The notes under the pieces: generated by a model
Database searches by the model: none
Told to the model about the DNA's origin: nothing
What the model saw: only the letters and a program-made list of their open reading frames with translations
Position numbers and translations under genes: made by a program
NCBI GenBank assembly: GCA_011391865.1
Contig: JAABPV010000005.1
Span: 26,324-63,196, forward strand
Direction: 5' to 3'
DNA: 36,873 nucleotides
DNA from: Desulfobulbaceae bacterium
GTDB taxonomy: Bacteria > Desulfobacterota > Desulfobulbia > Desulfobulbales > Desulfobulbaceae
Shown: one piece after another, positions 17,372 through 25,388 of the stretch
How the letters are laid out: each line of letters begins with the position of its first letter
How positions within the stretch are numbered: position 1 is the first letter of the stretch

Positions 17372-18652
17372 ATGTCCTATATTGCAGACTTTGAGAAAGC
17401 CTTAGAAGTAGGCCGACCGCCCAACATCAAGGCCCTGCTTCCCAATTCCCGCGCCTTGATTGTCAGCGGGAAGGTGATAGACCGGGCCATGCTGCGCAAG
17501 GGCAAGGCCATGACTATGGCTGCCAATGGCCGCAGCAACTTAGTGATTCGGGGCGCACTGCTGGCTGCCCAGCGGGCGCAGGCTGCCTTAATCATCGAGA
17601 TTGCTCGCTCAGAAGGCGGTGCTTCCTTCTACTGTGCCACCAACTACTGGAACATGGCTCGGCAGGTGGACGCGCTCTGCAACGAGCTGGCCATCACTGT
17701 GCCTGTGGCGATTCACGCCGACCACTACGGCATCAAGTCCGCAGCTGACTTGCCCTTTGCCCGCACCGAGATACCGAGCATGTTTGACGCGGGCATCACC
17801 TCGATTGCCGTTGACGCATCGCACATGCAGGACGACGACAATCTGCTCGCCAGTCTCGCCCTGAGCAGCGTCATTCCGGCATGGGCAGGCTACGAAACCG
17901 AGGTGGGCGAGATCAAAGGCACGGCTGGCCTGTCGTCCGCACCAGAGGCACTCTTTTTAGTGCAAGGCTTGAACGCGCACGACATCTTCCCGGACTGGAT
18001 AGCACTCAACAACGGCACCACGCACGGTCTGGAGGCTTCCGACGCAGGCATTCAGGTTGGATTGACGGCAGATATTCACTCGGCCTTGGCCAAATACGGC
18101 GTATCAGGGGCGCAGCACGGCACTTCCGGCAACAGCTCGGAGCGGCTGCGCGAGATTGCCAGCCAGACTCGCACTACCAAGGCCAATGTTGCCACCGCCT
18201 TGCAGATGATATCTTGGGGCGTGGAAGTGAACGACTACGGCAATGCCATCCTCGATGCGGATGGCGAGTTTATCAAAGTGCCGGGCCAAGGTGTCACCGA
18301 AGAGCTGTGGGCGCAGATGAAGGCGTATGCCAAGGACAAAGGCTGGTCGAAGGGCAATTACAAGAGCCTCAACGCGCCGTTTGAGAACCGCATCATGGGT
18401 CAGCCGCGAGAGATTCGGGAGCGCATGGCCCGCCGAGTCAGCGATTTCGTCTTTACCATGTTGACCGAGGTCTTCAACGCCCAAGGCACGGCCCGCCACG
18501 CCGTGGATGTGATCTTGGAGGCAGGCTCTTACGACCTTGGCCCGAAAGCCGGTCGGATGGAGTCACCGGACGAGTGGACAGAGGAGAAGATCCGCGCCCG
18601 CGCCGCCACGCTCTGCACGGACAAAGGGCCAGAGGGTGACTTCTCGGACTAA
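17372..18652 (+). CDS. Class II fructose-bisphosphate aldolase (long form)
   Basis: 426 residues from ATG 17372, preceded by AAGGAGGAA. Recognised by VPVAIHADHYGIKS (the metal-binding HxDH motif as HADH), FDAGITSIAVDASHMQDDD, an AGYETEVGEIKG segment (equivalent of the family's ExG-type strand), LNNGTTHG and the phosphate loop GAQHGTSGNSSERLREI. It would cleave or form fructose-1,6-bisphosphate in glycolysis or gluconeogenesis with a divalent metal. It is longer than the classic 340-360-residue enzymes and ends in an acidic tail (RMESPDEWTEEKI). Another ketose-bisphosphate aldolase activity cannot be excluded. A 13-bp inverted repeat follows the gene. Confidence 0.85.
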   Translation: MSYIADFEKALEVGRPPNIKALLPNSRALIVSGKVIDRAMLRKGKAMTMAANGRSNLVIRGALLAAQRAQAALIIEIARSEGGASFYCATNYWNMARQVDALCNELAITVPVAIHADHYGIKSAADLPFARTEIPSMFDAGITSIAVDASHMQDDDNLLASLALSSVIPAWAGYETEVGEIKGTAGLSSAPEALFLVQGLNAHDIFPDWIALNNGTTHGLEASDAGIQVGLTADIHSALAKYGVSGAQHGTSGNSSERLREIASQTRTTKANVATALQMISWGVEVNDYGNAILDADGEFIKVPGQGVTEELWAQMKAYAKDKGWSKGNYKSLNAPFENRIMGQPREIRERMARRVSDFVFTMLTEVFNAQGTARHAVDVILEAGSYDLGPKAGRMESPDEWTEEKIRARAATLCTDKGPEGDFSD

Positions 18653-18667
18653 GCCGTTCATCACCTT

Positions 18668-18710
18668 GAGCAATTCAGAGTAAGCGTGTTCCGCTCGCTC
18701 TGAATTGCTC
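18668..18710. terminator. Inverted repeat after the aldolase gene
   Basis: GAGCAATTCAGAG at 18668-18680 is the exact complement of 18698-18710: a 13-bp stem with a 17-nt loop that can itself pair partly (AAGCG with CGCT). No T-run follows directly, so it may act as a processing or stabilising 3' hairpin rather than a classic intrinsic terminator. Confidence 0.5.
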
Positions 18711-18921
18711 TATGCAAAAAGCATCTGAAGGACAAGATGCAGGGGATTTATACAGCCAATTCACCCTTCCAACCCCCCTATTCTTTAGGCAGGCTCAACC
18801 GGTTGATCAACTGAACTGTTGCGCTTGGGCAAGCAGTGCTTCAGCCATGTGCTTTTCTCCGATTGCTCCAAGTGATATGCCAGCAAAGCTGGGCTGCAAG
18901 GCAGGTAACGGTAGATGGATG

Positions 18922-19395
18922 CTATGGCAATCTTGGCAAATTATTTCTCTTACGAAACTCATGTATCGCATCTAACACAAGTGAAACTGTCGCAGATGTT
19001 TTATAGCTAACAAATATAGTTACCCCGCCGAGTATAAGAAACAATATAGCTAAAAAATCAAGATCAAACACCATATTGAATTTCTGAGGCATAATTACCA
19101 CCATTATTGGCCATGTAAAATACATGGTAACAGAAATCCCAAGCATTACAACCTTTAACACCATAACAAATAGGGATATTGTAAAATACATTTGATTTGA
19201 AATCATTACATTGACAACCTCATCTCGTTTGGCCTTACTACCTTCCCTCCACCTCCGAAGACCACTAAAAGCGTTGCCTAATAATTCTGAAATTTTATCC
19301 TTCAGAAATCCCGCTATGACACTTGCAACTATCGCTATAAAAAACGCAGTAAACCACCAACTAGGGTCACTCAGGTTCGTGATGATCGAGTTCAT
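18922..19395 (-). CDS. Hypothetical membrane protein
   Basis: 157 residues with an N-terminal membrane segment (WWFTAFFIAIVASVIAGFL), a basic loop (GLRRWREGSKAKRDEVVN), two further hydrophobic segments (ISLFVMVLKVVMLGISVTMY and the ILFLILGGVTIFVSY region) and a positively charged C-terminus. I do not recognise the family. It is clearly AT-rich compared with the aldolase and the HU-like gene on either side and stands alone between two spacers, which suggests acquisition. An inverted repeat (TTATGAT with ATCATAA) lies about 55 nt upstream of the start. Confidence 0.6.
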   Translation of the reverse strand: MNSIITNLSDPSWWFTAFFIAIVASVIAGFLKDKISELLGNAFSGLRRWREGSKAKRDEVVNVMISNQMYFTISLFVMVLKVVMLGISVTMYFTWPIMVVIMPQKFNMVFDLDFLAILFLILGGVTIFVSYKTSATVSLVLDAIHEFRKRNNLPRLP

Positions 19396-19516
19396 AGATG
19401 ATTGCCAGTTGCTGTAGTCGCATAGACTATTTTATGATAGATCGTAAAATCATAACCAAAACTCTGTTGAGGAGAGCACGCGCCCTCCCCAACGTCCACC
19501 CTTCCAGCCGCCTATC

Positions 19517-20584
19517 CTACACCACCACATCCAAGATATCCACCAGCCTGCCGTCGTAGTTGTTGCGGATCATCGTTCTGAGGGCGGCGTAATTGTCGAC
19601 CGCGATGATCATATCGCTCACAGCGGAACCGGCGAAGCCCGGCAGCGTGAATTCCCCGTTCTCAACCACCGGCACCATCGCCCCGACCGCGCCGCCGTCC
19701 TGCATGGCAATCAGCCGGAAGGCAAGCATGTTTTCCTGCAAGCTGCTGTCCACTTGGATGCGCAATCGTTCGGTCGCGCTGGCCGTGTAGCTCGTGACCC
19801 GCACATGCGCAGCGTCCTCGCTGCCGGTGAGGATGCCTGCGCCTGACGCGCCCGCAGCGGCCAGATCCACGGTCAGGGGCGTGCGCAGCTTGCGGCCATA
19901 AATGCCGGTGCGCAGCGAGCCGTGTTCGGTGTAGCGGGTCGTGATAGACACCGTATATTCGTTGTTCCAAGGATGCGCCTGGGCCGGAATGTGCGGCACC
20001 AGCAGGATTTCGCCGTCACTGATGCCCGCGAACTGGCTTTGCGTGGTGCTGCCGCTCTGGGTCCCGGCGATGACGCAGCGGCAGTCCGGCTTGCTCTTGT
20101 CAAAGAGCAGATTGCTGCCAGTCAGCCGGAGCACGCCGTCCGGGTTGAGAACGTTGTTCAGCTCCAGCGTGGTGTCTGCGGTCGAGAGGATGGACGGGGC
20201 CTTTTCCTCGGTCGAAACCCGTTCCAAGCTCACGTTTTGCTGCACATATTGGACAAAAGGGCGTGTGGCCGAGACGCTGATCCGCACGAGTTCGTCAATC
20301 GGCGGCAGCGGGTCGTCCGGGCTGTTCAGGCGGCCACTCAAGGATGGGCAGAAGGTCAATGCCTCTTCCAGCGTGACCTGTATCCCGTTGCAGAGCATCT
20401 CTCTGATATTCTTCACGGTTGACTGGAGGAACGCCTTGGCCTGCTCGGCAGTCATGCCGGTGTCTTTGCCAACGGCGGCGGCCAACTCATCATAGCCCGC
20501 TGTCTGCTTCGGCATGAAGCGCAGCTTGTAGGAGACAGGTTTGGTCAAAGGATTCGGTTCGACGCGGTATTGCACAGTTCCCAT
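19517..20584 (-). CDS. HU-like DNA-binding protein with C-terminal DUF4469/TIG-like domains
   Basis: 355 residues from the ATG at 20584, chosen over 20596 because GGAGGG lies just ahead of it. The N-terminal 125 residues (VSYKLRFMPKQTAGYDELAA, TAEQAKAFLQSTVKNIREML, QVTLEEALTFCPSLSGRL) match the HU/IHF-like DNA-binding domain seen in Bacteroidota and other phyla. The C-terminal part carries strands with DGVLRLTGSNLLFDKSKPD, fitting a DUF4469 IPT/TIG-like sheet domain, and a final strand-rich region. Likely a nucleoid-associated or structural DNA-binding protein. Its promoter is 60-90 nt upstream and palindromic array B a further 40 nt away. Confidence 0.75.
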   Translation of the reverse strand: MGTVQYRVEPNPLTKPVSYKLRFMPKQTAGYDELAAAVGKDTGMTAEQAKAFLQSTVKNIREMLCNGIQVTLEEALTFCPSLSGRLNSPDDPLPPIDELVRISVSATRPFVQYVQQNVSLERVSTEEKAPSILSTADTTLELNNVLNPDGVLRLTGSNLLFDKSKPDCRCVIAGTQSGSTTQSQFAGISDGEILLVPHIPAQAHPWNNEYTVSITTRYTEHGSLRTGIYGRKLRTPLTVDLAAAGASGAGILTGSEDAAHVRVTSYTASATERLRIQVDSSLQENMLAFRLIAMQDGGAVGAMVPVVENGEFTLPGFAGSAVSDMIIAVDNYAALRTMIRNNYDGRLVDILDVVV

Positions 20585-20644
20585 GATGCCCTCCATTTTG
20601 GTTTTTCAGATATTGATACAACGAGTTGCGGCTGATCAAAAGCC

Positions 20645-20673
20645 AAGATACGGCGGAGACTGCGCTTTGTCAA
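20645..20673 (-). promoter_or_regulatory. Sigma-70-like promoter of the HU-like gene
   Basis: A perfect TTGACA (20673-20668), 17-nt spacer and TATCTT (20650-20645) on the minus strand. Predicted start near 20638, about 54 nt before ATG 20584. Array B begins about 40 nt upstream of the -35 box. Confidence 0.6.
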
Positions 20674-20714
20674 CAAAATAGGGCGCGGCGCGGCAAGGAG
20701 AAGAGCGGCGGAAT

Positions 20715-20842
20715 ACATACAGGTATGTACCGAGGAAACATACCTGTATGTATGACTGGTATATACCAGTATGTTTTCCGAAACATACCAGTATATATTG
20801 CTGGTACATACTGGTATGTATTGGGGGTACTATTCGGTATGT
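20715..20842. repeat. Palindromic repeat array B (23-nt period)
   Basis: Six copies of the array A palindrome (ACATACYRGTATGT) begin at 20715, 20738, 20761, 20783, 20806 and 20829: steps 23, 23, 22, 23, 23. The single 22-nt step is at the same place as in array A, and spacer 4 is almost identical (ATTGCTGG in both), so A and B are aligned copies of one element. The region 20585-20918 otherwise holds only the HU-like promoter. Confidence 0.85.
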
Positions 20843-20918
20843 TTTTGGGGGAGATGGAGGGAGGGGGTAAGGCTGAGATGGAAGCGCAGGCTGTGTGGCT
20901 TAACTGGCTTGTGATAAA

Positions 20919-21320
20919 TTATTTTTTGGCATAGTAATATAAAATATAACCTGAATAGATAATCTCAGAATTGGCGGCAGCTTGCTCAAATATATCTTTA
21001 AAATGCGCTTCATCCTTGAAACCATAATTCATTCTATGATTTTCTGCGAATGACCACAAGCGCGAAGCATCAAAACCATCTATTTCTCCATTTTCGCCAA
21101 AATCGAAATCAACAACCCCTAAGGATAGGTGTACAGCGCATCCATATCCATGCTTAAAATACCTTACGCCACCTTTCAACATACCATATTGTTTAATATG
21201 GCAGCAGGCCCAAGCAATGTCGCTTTCTGGAGTTGCTATTCCAGAGCGATTCATCAAAGCAACGGCTTGACGAACAGCATCTTGATAGTCATTTATAAGG
21301 TTAGAGAGATTGATGTTCAT
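20919..21320 (-). CDS. DUF6896-like protein, possible immunity protein
   Basis: 133 residues, no signal or membrane segment. It has IKQYGMLKGGVRYFKHGYGC followed by VDFDFGENGEIDGFDASRLW, the motif series I associate with DUF6896 proteins, often found near contact-dependent or polymorphic toxins and thought to be immunity-like. Assignment is from recalled motif style and is moderately secure. No toxin gene is nearby. AT-rich and adjacent to another AT-rich hypothetical gene upstream on the same strand (36-nt gap). Confidence 0.6.
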   Translation of the reverse strand: MNINLSNLINDYQDAVRQAVALMNRSGIATPESDIAWACCHIKQYGMLKGGVRYFKHGYGCAVHLSLGVVDFDFGENGEIDGFDASRLWSFAENHRMNYGFKDEAHFKDIFEQAAANSEIIYSGYILYYYAKK

Positions 21321-21356
21321 GATTTAAAACAAGAAAATGTGTATAAAACGATCATG

Positions 21357-21950
21357 TTACATGGATTGCAAATCTATCGCATCCCAAATAGGCTTATCCA
21401 AAAATCTGGCAAGAACAGAAGCATCCTGCCTAACTTTGTCCTTCTTCGCATAAGAAACAACATGAATTCTTCTCAAATCTTCCAAAACAATGTTTAACTC
21501 GTAACTATCCCATATATCATCATCATCTTCAACTTCCTTCCAAAGTAACTGTATTGCATGTATGTCGCTAATTATTGCATTTTTCTTGCAATTATCATTA
21601 TAACAGTTACGCTCTGTTACGCCTCTCCAAAAAAGCATTTTATTTTTATCAAACACAACTTTATTTATAGAATTAAATATAGTTAAAAAAACAAGAACGA
21701 TAAAAATAATTACTGGCTCGCCGAATTTATTTGCGTCTAATATTTCTGCTATGAAAAAGATGATAACCATCACAACGGAAAGAATTGTACTCATCAATGA
21801 TGATTTGAATTCTATACGATTATTATCAATCATTATCATTTCGTAGGCATCAAAATTTGATCCTCCTTCCTTTACAGGAAGCCACTGCGTCTTCATAGCC
21901 ACTGCGTCTCCAAAGATAGACGGATCAAAACTATTATCCTTCTCATCCAT
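21357..21950 (-). CDS. Hypothetical protein with two membrane segments
   Basis: 197 residues. The N-terminal 50 are soluble (TQWLPVKEGGSNFDAYEM, NRIEFKSSL); two membrane helices follow at about 53-98 (TILSVVMVIIFFIAEIL and VIIFIVLVFLTIFNSI). A C-terminal cytoplasmic domain of about 100 residues contains SDIHAIQLLWKEVED, SYELNIVLEDLRRIHVV and a closing ARFLDKPIWDA. I recognise this as a widespread uncharacterised layout of strands after a membrane hairpin, possibly a PH-like domain, without a known role. AT-rich; shares strand and spacing with the DUF6896-like gene, so the two may be one acquired cassette. Confidence 0.6.
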   Translation of the reverse strand: MDEKDNSFDPSIFGDAVAMKTQWLPVKEGGSNFDAYEMIMIDNNRIEFKSSLMSTILSVVMVIIFFIAEILDANKFGEPVIIFIVLVFLTIFNSINKVVFDKNKMLFWRGVTERNCYNDNCKKNAIISDIHAIQLLWKEVEDDDDIWDSYELNIVLEDLRRIHVVSYAKKDKVRQDASVLARFLDKPIWDAIDLQSM

Positions 21951-22055
21951 ATTAAATACGCAACTCGTAGTAGCAAAGTAAAGCAGGCTGGGAAAAGCAT
22001 AGCAATCCCCAAGCCCGCATTTTCATATCCCGCAGTAAGAATGAATGTGTTCCGC

Positions 22056-22370
22056 TTACGCCGCCCTCTGCGAATCCACATACCGCTGAAGAATATCGTT
22101 CAGCTTGTTCTGCCAGCCTTGGCCGCAGCTTCTGAAGAACTCCACAACTTCATGGTTGAGATTCAGCGTGACGCGCTCCCGCTCCGGCAGCCCTTGCGCT
22201 GCTGGGCGCATTCGGCTGACTGTCTCCTCATCCAAGGGCGGATTGTCTGGATCAGACAAGGCGGCACGGGTCAGCTCCTCGTCAGTCAGCGCGTCAATTG
22301 CATCCCAATTGCTTGCTGAACGCATTTGTTTCAACTCATCCGCAGTGTAGGTCACGCCCGCATCATTCAC
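22056..22370 (-). CDS. BrnA-like antitoxin, orphan
   Basis: 104 residues. The last 45 ([38 protein letters not shown]) form the BrnA ribbon-helix-helix-like DNA-binding domain. The N-terminal part ([20 protein letters not shown]) matches BrnA partners that wrap the BrnT toxin. No BrnT gene is found next to it: upstream is glnS, whose stop overlaps this start by 4 nt (ATGA), and downstream is a spacer. BrnA normally follows brnT directly. It may be a lone antitoxin or regulator, or bind a toxin encoded elsewhere. Confidence 0.75.
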   Translation of the reverse strand: MNDAGVTYTADELKQMRSASNWDAIDALTDEELTRAALSDPDNPPLDEETVSRMRPAAQGLPERERVTLNLNHEVVEFFRSCGQGWQNKLNDILQRYVDSQRAA

Positions 22371-24052
22371 TCCCCGCTCACCTTCGCCCAGCTGTCCTTC
22401 AGCGTGACGATGCGGTTATACACCTGTTTGCCCGGCAGGCTTTCTTTGCTGTCCAGGCAGAAATAGCCCTGCCGCTCGAACTGGAAGCGGTCGGCCAAGG
22501 TTGCGCTGGCAAGAGACGGCTCCAAGATGCAGTTGTCCAGCACCTTCTTGGAGTCAGGATTGAGGAAGTCCTTGAAGTCGCGCTCCTTGTCCGCATCTGG
22601 ATGCTCGGCGGTGAAGAGGCGGTCATAGAGGCAGACGCGGGCCGGAATGCCGTGCCGCGCCGACACCCAATGAATGGTGCCTTTGACCTTGCGCCCATCC
22701 GGTGCTGAACCGCCTTTGGTGGCCGGATCGTAAGTGCAATGCAGCTCGACAACCTCGCCCTGCGCATTCTTCACCGCTTGCTGGCAGGTGATCAGGTAGG
22801 CATAACGCAGGCGCACCTCCCGGCCCTCGGACAGGCGGAAGAACTTCTTCGGCGCGTTCTCCATGTAGTCACTGCGTTCAATGTACAGCTCACGGCAGAA
22901 GGGCAGCTTGCGGGTGCCCATATCCGGGTTCTGCGGGTGATTCTGTCCCTCCACCTCTTCCACCAGCTCTTCAGGGTAGTTGGTAATCAGCACCTTGAGC
23001 GGCTCCAATACTCCCATCACCCTCGGCGCATGGATGTTGAGATCATCGCGCACAGCATTTTCCAAAACCCCCATGTCTATCCACGACTCCCGCTTGCCCA
23101 CGCCCACGGTGGCACAGAAGCTGCGGATAGAGGCAGGTGTGTAGCCACGGCGACGCAGACCGGAGATAGTCAGCATCCGGGGGTCATTCCATCCATCCAC
23201 ATAGCCTTCCTGCACTAATTGCAGGAGCTTGCGCTTGCTCATCACGGTGTAGTTGATGTTTAAGCGGGCAAACTCATACTGGCGCGGGTGACAGGGCGTT
23301 TGCAGCGTGTCCAAGACCCAGTCGTACAAAGCGCGGTTGTTCTCAAACTCCAAAGTGCAGATGGAATGCGTGATGCCTTCGATCATGTCCGAGAGACAAT
23401 GGCAGAAATCGTACATCGGATAGATGCACCATGTGTCGCCTGTGCGGTGGTGGCTGCTTTTGAGGATGCGGTAGATGACCGGGTCGCGCATGATGATGTA
23501 GGGCGAGGCCATGTCAATTTTGGCCCGCAGCGTGCACGTGCCTTCCTCCAGCTCGCCGTTCTTCATCTGCTCGAAAAGAGTAAGATTTTCCTCGACGCTG
23601 CGGTTGCGGTAGGGGCTGTCCTTGCCTGGCTCGGTCAGCGTGCCGCGATATTCCCGCATCTCGTCGCCGCTCAGGTGGCAGACGTAGGCTTTGCCCAGCT
23701 TGATGAGCTGGACGGCGAAGTCATGCAGCTGGCCGAAGTAGTCCGAGGCATAATACTTATGCTCATCCCAGTTGAAGCCCAGCCAGTGCACGTCACGCTG
23801 GATGGATTCAACGTACTCCAGCGACTCCTTGCCGGGGTTGGTGTCGTCAAAGCGCAGGTGGCACACGCCGTTGTTCTCTTGGGCAATGCCGAAGTTCAGG
23901 CATATAGACTTGGCATGGCCGATGTGCAGGAAGCCGTTTGGCTCCGGCGGAAAACGGGTGACGATGCTGGTGTGCTTGCCAGAGGCAAGGTCTTCGGCAA
24001 CAATCTGCCGGATGAAGTCAAGGGGCTTGTCGGGGGTGGTTATGTCGGTCAT
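22367..24052 (-). CDS. glnS: Glutaminyl-tRNA synthetase
   Basis: Charges tRNA-Gln with glutamine. 561 residues from ATG 24052 ([20 protein letters not shown]), normal length for bacterial GlnRS. The class I HIGH motif is in [17 protein letters not shown] and the KMSKS equivalent is [11 protein letters not shown]. The [19 protein letters not shown] and [19 protein letters not shown] segments are diagnostic, and the C-terminal anticodon-binding barrels are complete ([14 protein letters not shown] to the end). The upstream 39 residues in the open frame are not family-like. A palindromic terminator lies in the leader region, belonging to the gene upstream. The stop overlaps the BrnA-like gene. 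Confidence 0.96.
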   Translation of the reverse strand: MTDITTPDKPLDFIRQIVAEDLASGKHTSIVTRFPPEPNGFLHIGHAKSICLNFGIAQENNGVCHLRFDDTNPGKESLEYVESIQRDVHWLGFNWDEHKYYASDYFGQLHDFAVQLIKLGKAYVCHLSGDEMREYRGTLTEPGKDSPYRNRSVEENLTLFEQMKNGELEEGTCTLRAKIDMASPYIIMRDPVIYRILKSSHHRTGDTWCIYPMYDFCHCLSDMIEGITHSICTLEFENNRALYDWVLDTLQTPCHPRQYEFARLNINYTVMSKRKLLQLVQEGYVDGWNDPRMLTISGLRRRGYTPASIRSFCATVGVGKRESWIDMGVLENAVRDDLNIHAPRVMGVLEPLKVLITNYPEELVEEVEGQNHPQNPDMGTRKLPFCRELYIERSDYMENAPKKFFRLSEGREVRLRYAYLITCQQAVKNAQGEVVELHCTYDPATKGGSAPDGRKVKGTIHWVSARHGIPARVCLYDRLFTAEHPDADKERDFKDFLNPDSKKVLDNCILEPSLASATLADRFQFERQGYFCLDSKESLPGKQVYNRIVTLKDSWAKVSGE

Positions 24053-24097
24053 GATGTGAGTTTCTGTTGTCAGCTTGCCGTGGCGTTTTAATAATGC

Positions 24098-24132
24098 AAA
24101 AAAAAAAGTAGGGTGCGTTAAACGCACCCTAC
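24098..24132. terminator. Perfect-palindrome terminator
   Basis: GTAGGGTGCGTT (24108-24119) and its exact complement (24121-24132) form a 12-bp stem with a one-base centre. On the minus strand a run of ten T follows, so it is a strong intrinsic terminator for the membrane-protein gene upstream of glnS. The GTAGGGTGCGTT core resembles dispersed REP-like palindromes seen in other genomes. Confidence 0.8.
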
Positions 24133-24150
24133 CCATAACGTGTGCTAATT

Positions 24151-24624
24151 TCAGGCCGCTGTGGTGCAATGAAGCGGCGAAATCATGCCTACATTACGAA
24201 TTTCACCTGTGTTTGCTGCATGATCTGCACGTGCCGAAGTTGTATTTTGTGGACGTGGAAGTGAAGATGCACCAATACGTATTTCGTAACCAGAACTTCC
24301 TGTTGGTATGAGTTCTATCGTTGGTCGGGTTCTATAGGCCAGAAAGAAAGGAACTAAGCTGGCGGCCATGACCACCGCGCCGAATCCCCCGGCTGTCACT
24401 TTTATTTTATTTGGAATTTCAAAAAGAATAGACTGGATCTCTGTGCTTTTAAGGCTGGCGAGAAGCATGTTGCCTCCAAAATAGAGACAGGCTACCCCGC
24501 CAAGAATGAGTCCAAAAGCTAATGCAGTGCGGAGGAGGAACAAGGTCTTTAATGATCCCGCTATTTCTGGTATCTGAACCGTGCGACCTTGCGGGATGCT
24601 TGCTGCTGACGGGCTTGACTCCAT
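24151..24624 (-). CDS. Hypothetical membrane protein
   Basis: 157 residues from the ATG at 24624, which has GGAGG at 5 nt. The 84 upstream residues of the open frame are rejected as they lack a ribosome site and coding character. Two hydrophobic segments ([20 protein letters not shown] and [17 protein letters not shown]) flank a polar loop, and a soluble C-terminal part of about 50 residues has strand-like [18 protein letters not shown]. Not recognised. It ends in front of a strong terminator and is monocistronic. Confidence 0.6.
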   Translation of the reverse strand: MESSPSAASIPQGRTVQIPEIAGSLKTLFLLRTALAFGLILGGVACLYFGGNMLLASLKSTEIQSILFEIPNKIKVTAGGFGAVVMAASLVPFFLAYRTRPTIELIPTGSSGYEIRIGASSLPRPQNTTSARADHAANTGEIRNVGMISPLHCTTAA

Positions 24625-24878
24625 GTTCGCCTCCAAGGCACAAGACTGGAAATACAGCTTGGGATAGGATGCTACAGGTGTAAAAAAATATAAATCAACT
24701 AATAGGGAAAGACAAGAAAAAAATTCTACTTGCCTCCCGGCACTGGAGCGGCCGCTGCGACTCCATGTCGCTGTACCGCAGCCCGTCCCTCCTGAGTAAA
24801 AATTTCCCAGCCTGCCACCTGCTTCTGCGTAAGAATTACACATCGTGCAAAGCTCCGAAACCTCTATGCTCATCAATC

Positions 24879-24897
24879 GGAATGAAAATCATTCTCA
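24879..24897. promoter_or_regulatory. Fur-box-like palindrome
   Basis: GAATGA-AAA-TCATTC is a perfect 6-bp-arm inverted repeat, and the 19-nt window around it matches 14 of 19 positions of the Fur consensus (GATAATGATAATCATTATC). It lies about 45 nt upstream of the sigma-54-like promoter. By-eye match; binding is not shown. Confidence 0.4.
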
Positions 24898-24940
24898 AAT
24901 CATATTGATATAGCGAAGAGGCGCATTTTCACGAAATATC

Positions 24941-24956
24941 AGGCATGTTTTTTGCA
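24941..24956 (+). promoter_or_regulatory. Sigma-54-like promoter of the two-CW gene
   Basis: AGGCATGTTTTTTGCA keeps the invariant GG and GC with 10 nt between them and matches most of TGGCACGNNNNTTGCA. The predicted start is near 24966, leaving about 54 nt before the ATG at 25020. Confidence 0.55.
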
Positions 24957-25019
24957 TGAACAGCAGCGGCTCATCGTTAACATGAAAAAAAGAAAAGTGC
25001 AACAGCGTAGGAGGAACAT

Positions 25020-25256
25020 ATGAACTGCTGGGAATACAACAAATGCGGTCGTGAAAGAGGTGGCCTCAATGCCAAACTGCACGGTGTTTGTCCAGTCTGG
25101 CCTGACCACGGCCAGCAATGCGCCCGCGTCGCAGGTACCTTCTGCGGCGGCAAGGTGCAGGGAACTTTCGTCATGAAGCTGCTCACCTGTATGAAGTGCG
25201 ACTTCTATCAGAGCGAGCACTACGACAAGACCTACAGCAAGAGCAAAGCCGCCTGA
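25020..25256 (+). CDS. Small two-CW domain protein
   Basis: 78 residues with AGGAGG just ahead of the ATG. It begins MNCWEYNKCGRERGG and has a second CPVWPDHGQQCARV block; the CW pairs and spacing match the two-CW domain family of small cysteine-rich proteins common in Desulfobacterota and relatives. A further CMKCDFYQ motif brings the total to seven cysteines. Metal binding or redox sensing is the usual suspicion; no function is established. A sigma-54-like promoter and a Fur-like box lie upstream, and a 10-bp hairpin follows the gene. Confidence 0.85.
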   Translation: MNCWEYNKCGRERGGLNAKLHGVCPVWPDHGQQCARVAGTFCGGKVQGTFVMKLLTCMKCDFYQSEHYDKTYSKSKAA

Positions 25257-25269
25257 CTGCAACGCCCCT

Positions 25270-25294
25270 GAAGGCAGGCAGTGCGCCTGCCTTC
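25270..25294. terminator. Hairpin after the two-CW gene
   Basis: GAAGGCAGGC (25270-25279) pairs perfectly with GCCTGCCTTC (25285-25294) around a 5-nt loop. Only scattered T follow (CTCTCC), so termination may be partial. Confidence 0.5.
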
Positions 25295-25316
25295 CTCTCC
25301 CTGCCTGAAAATCCTG

Positions 25317-25345
25317 CTGACTGTTTGCCGCAGACAGCGTATATT
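25317..25345 (+). promoter_or_regulatory. Sigma-70-like promoter of nadC
   Basis: CTGACT (25317-25322), 17-nt spacer and TATATT (25340-25345), 5 of 6 in the -10 box. Predicted start near 25352, about 37 nt before ATG 25389. Confidence 0.4.
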
Positions 25346-25388
25346 CCCGTCCATAACTGCTCCTTTTTCATTCTTCCGCAGGCACAGC

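Larger units (their letters stand above)
24625..25019. other. Non-coding divergent regulatory region
   Basis: 395 nt between two divergent genes. It holds a Fur-like palindrome (24879-24897) and a sigma-54-like promoter (24941-24956), both nearer the two-CW gene. No gene-like frame with a ribosome site was seen; a minus-strand frame to 24876 lacks coding character. Confidence 0.5.

Noticed and set aside
18712-18975. 87-codon plus-strand frame after the aldolase
   Set aside because: No ribosome site, odd composition, and overlaps the end of the better supported minus-strand membrane protein.
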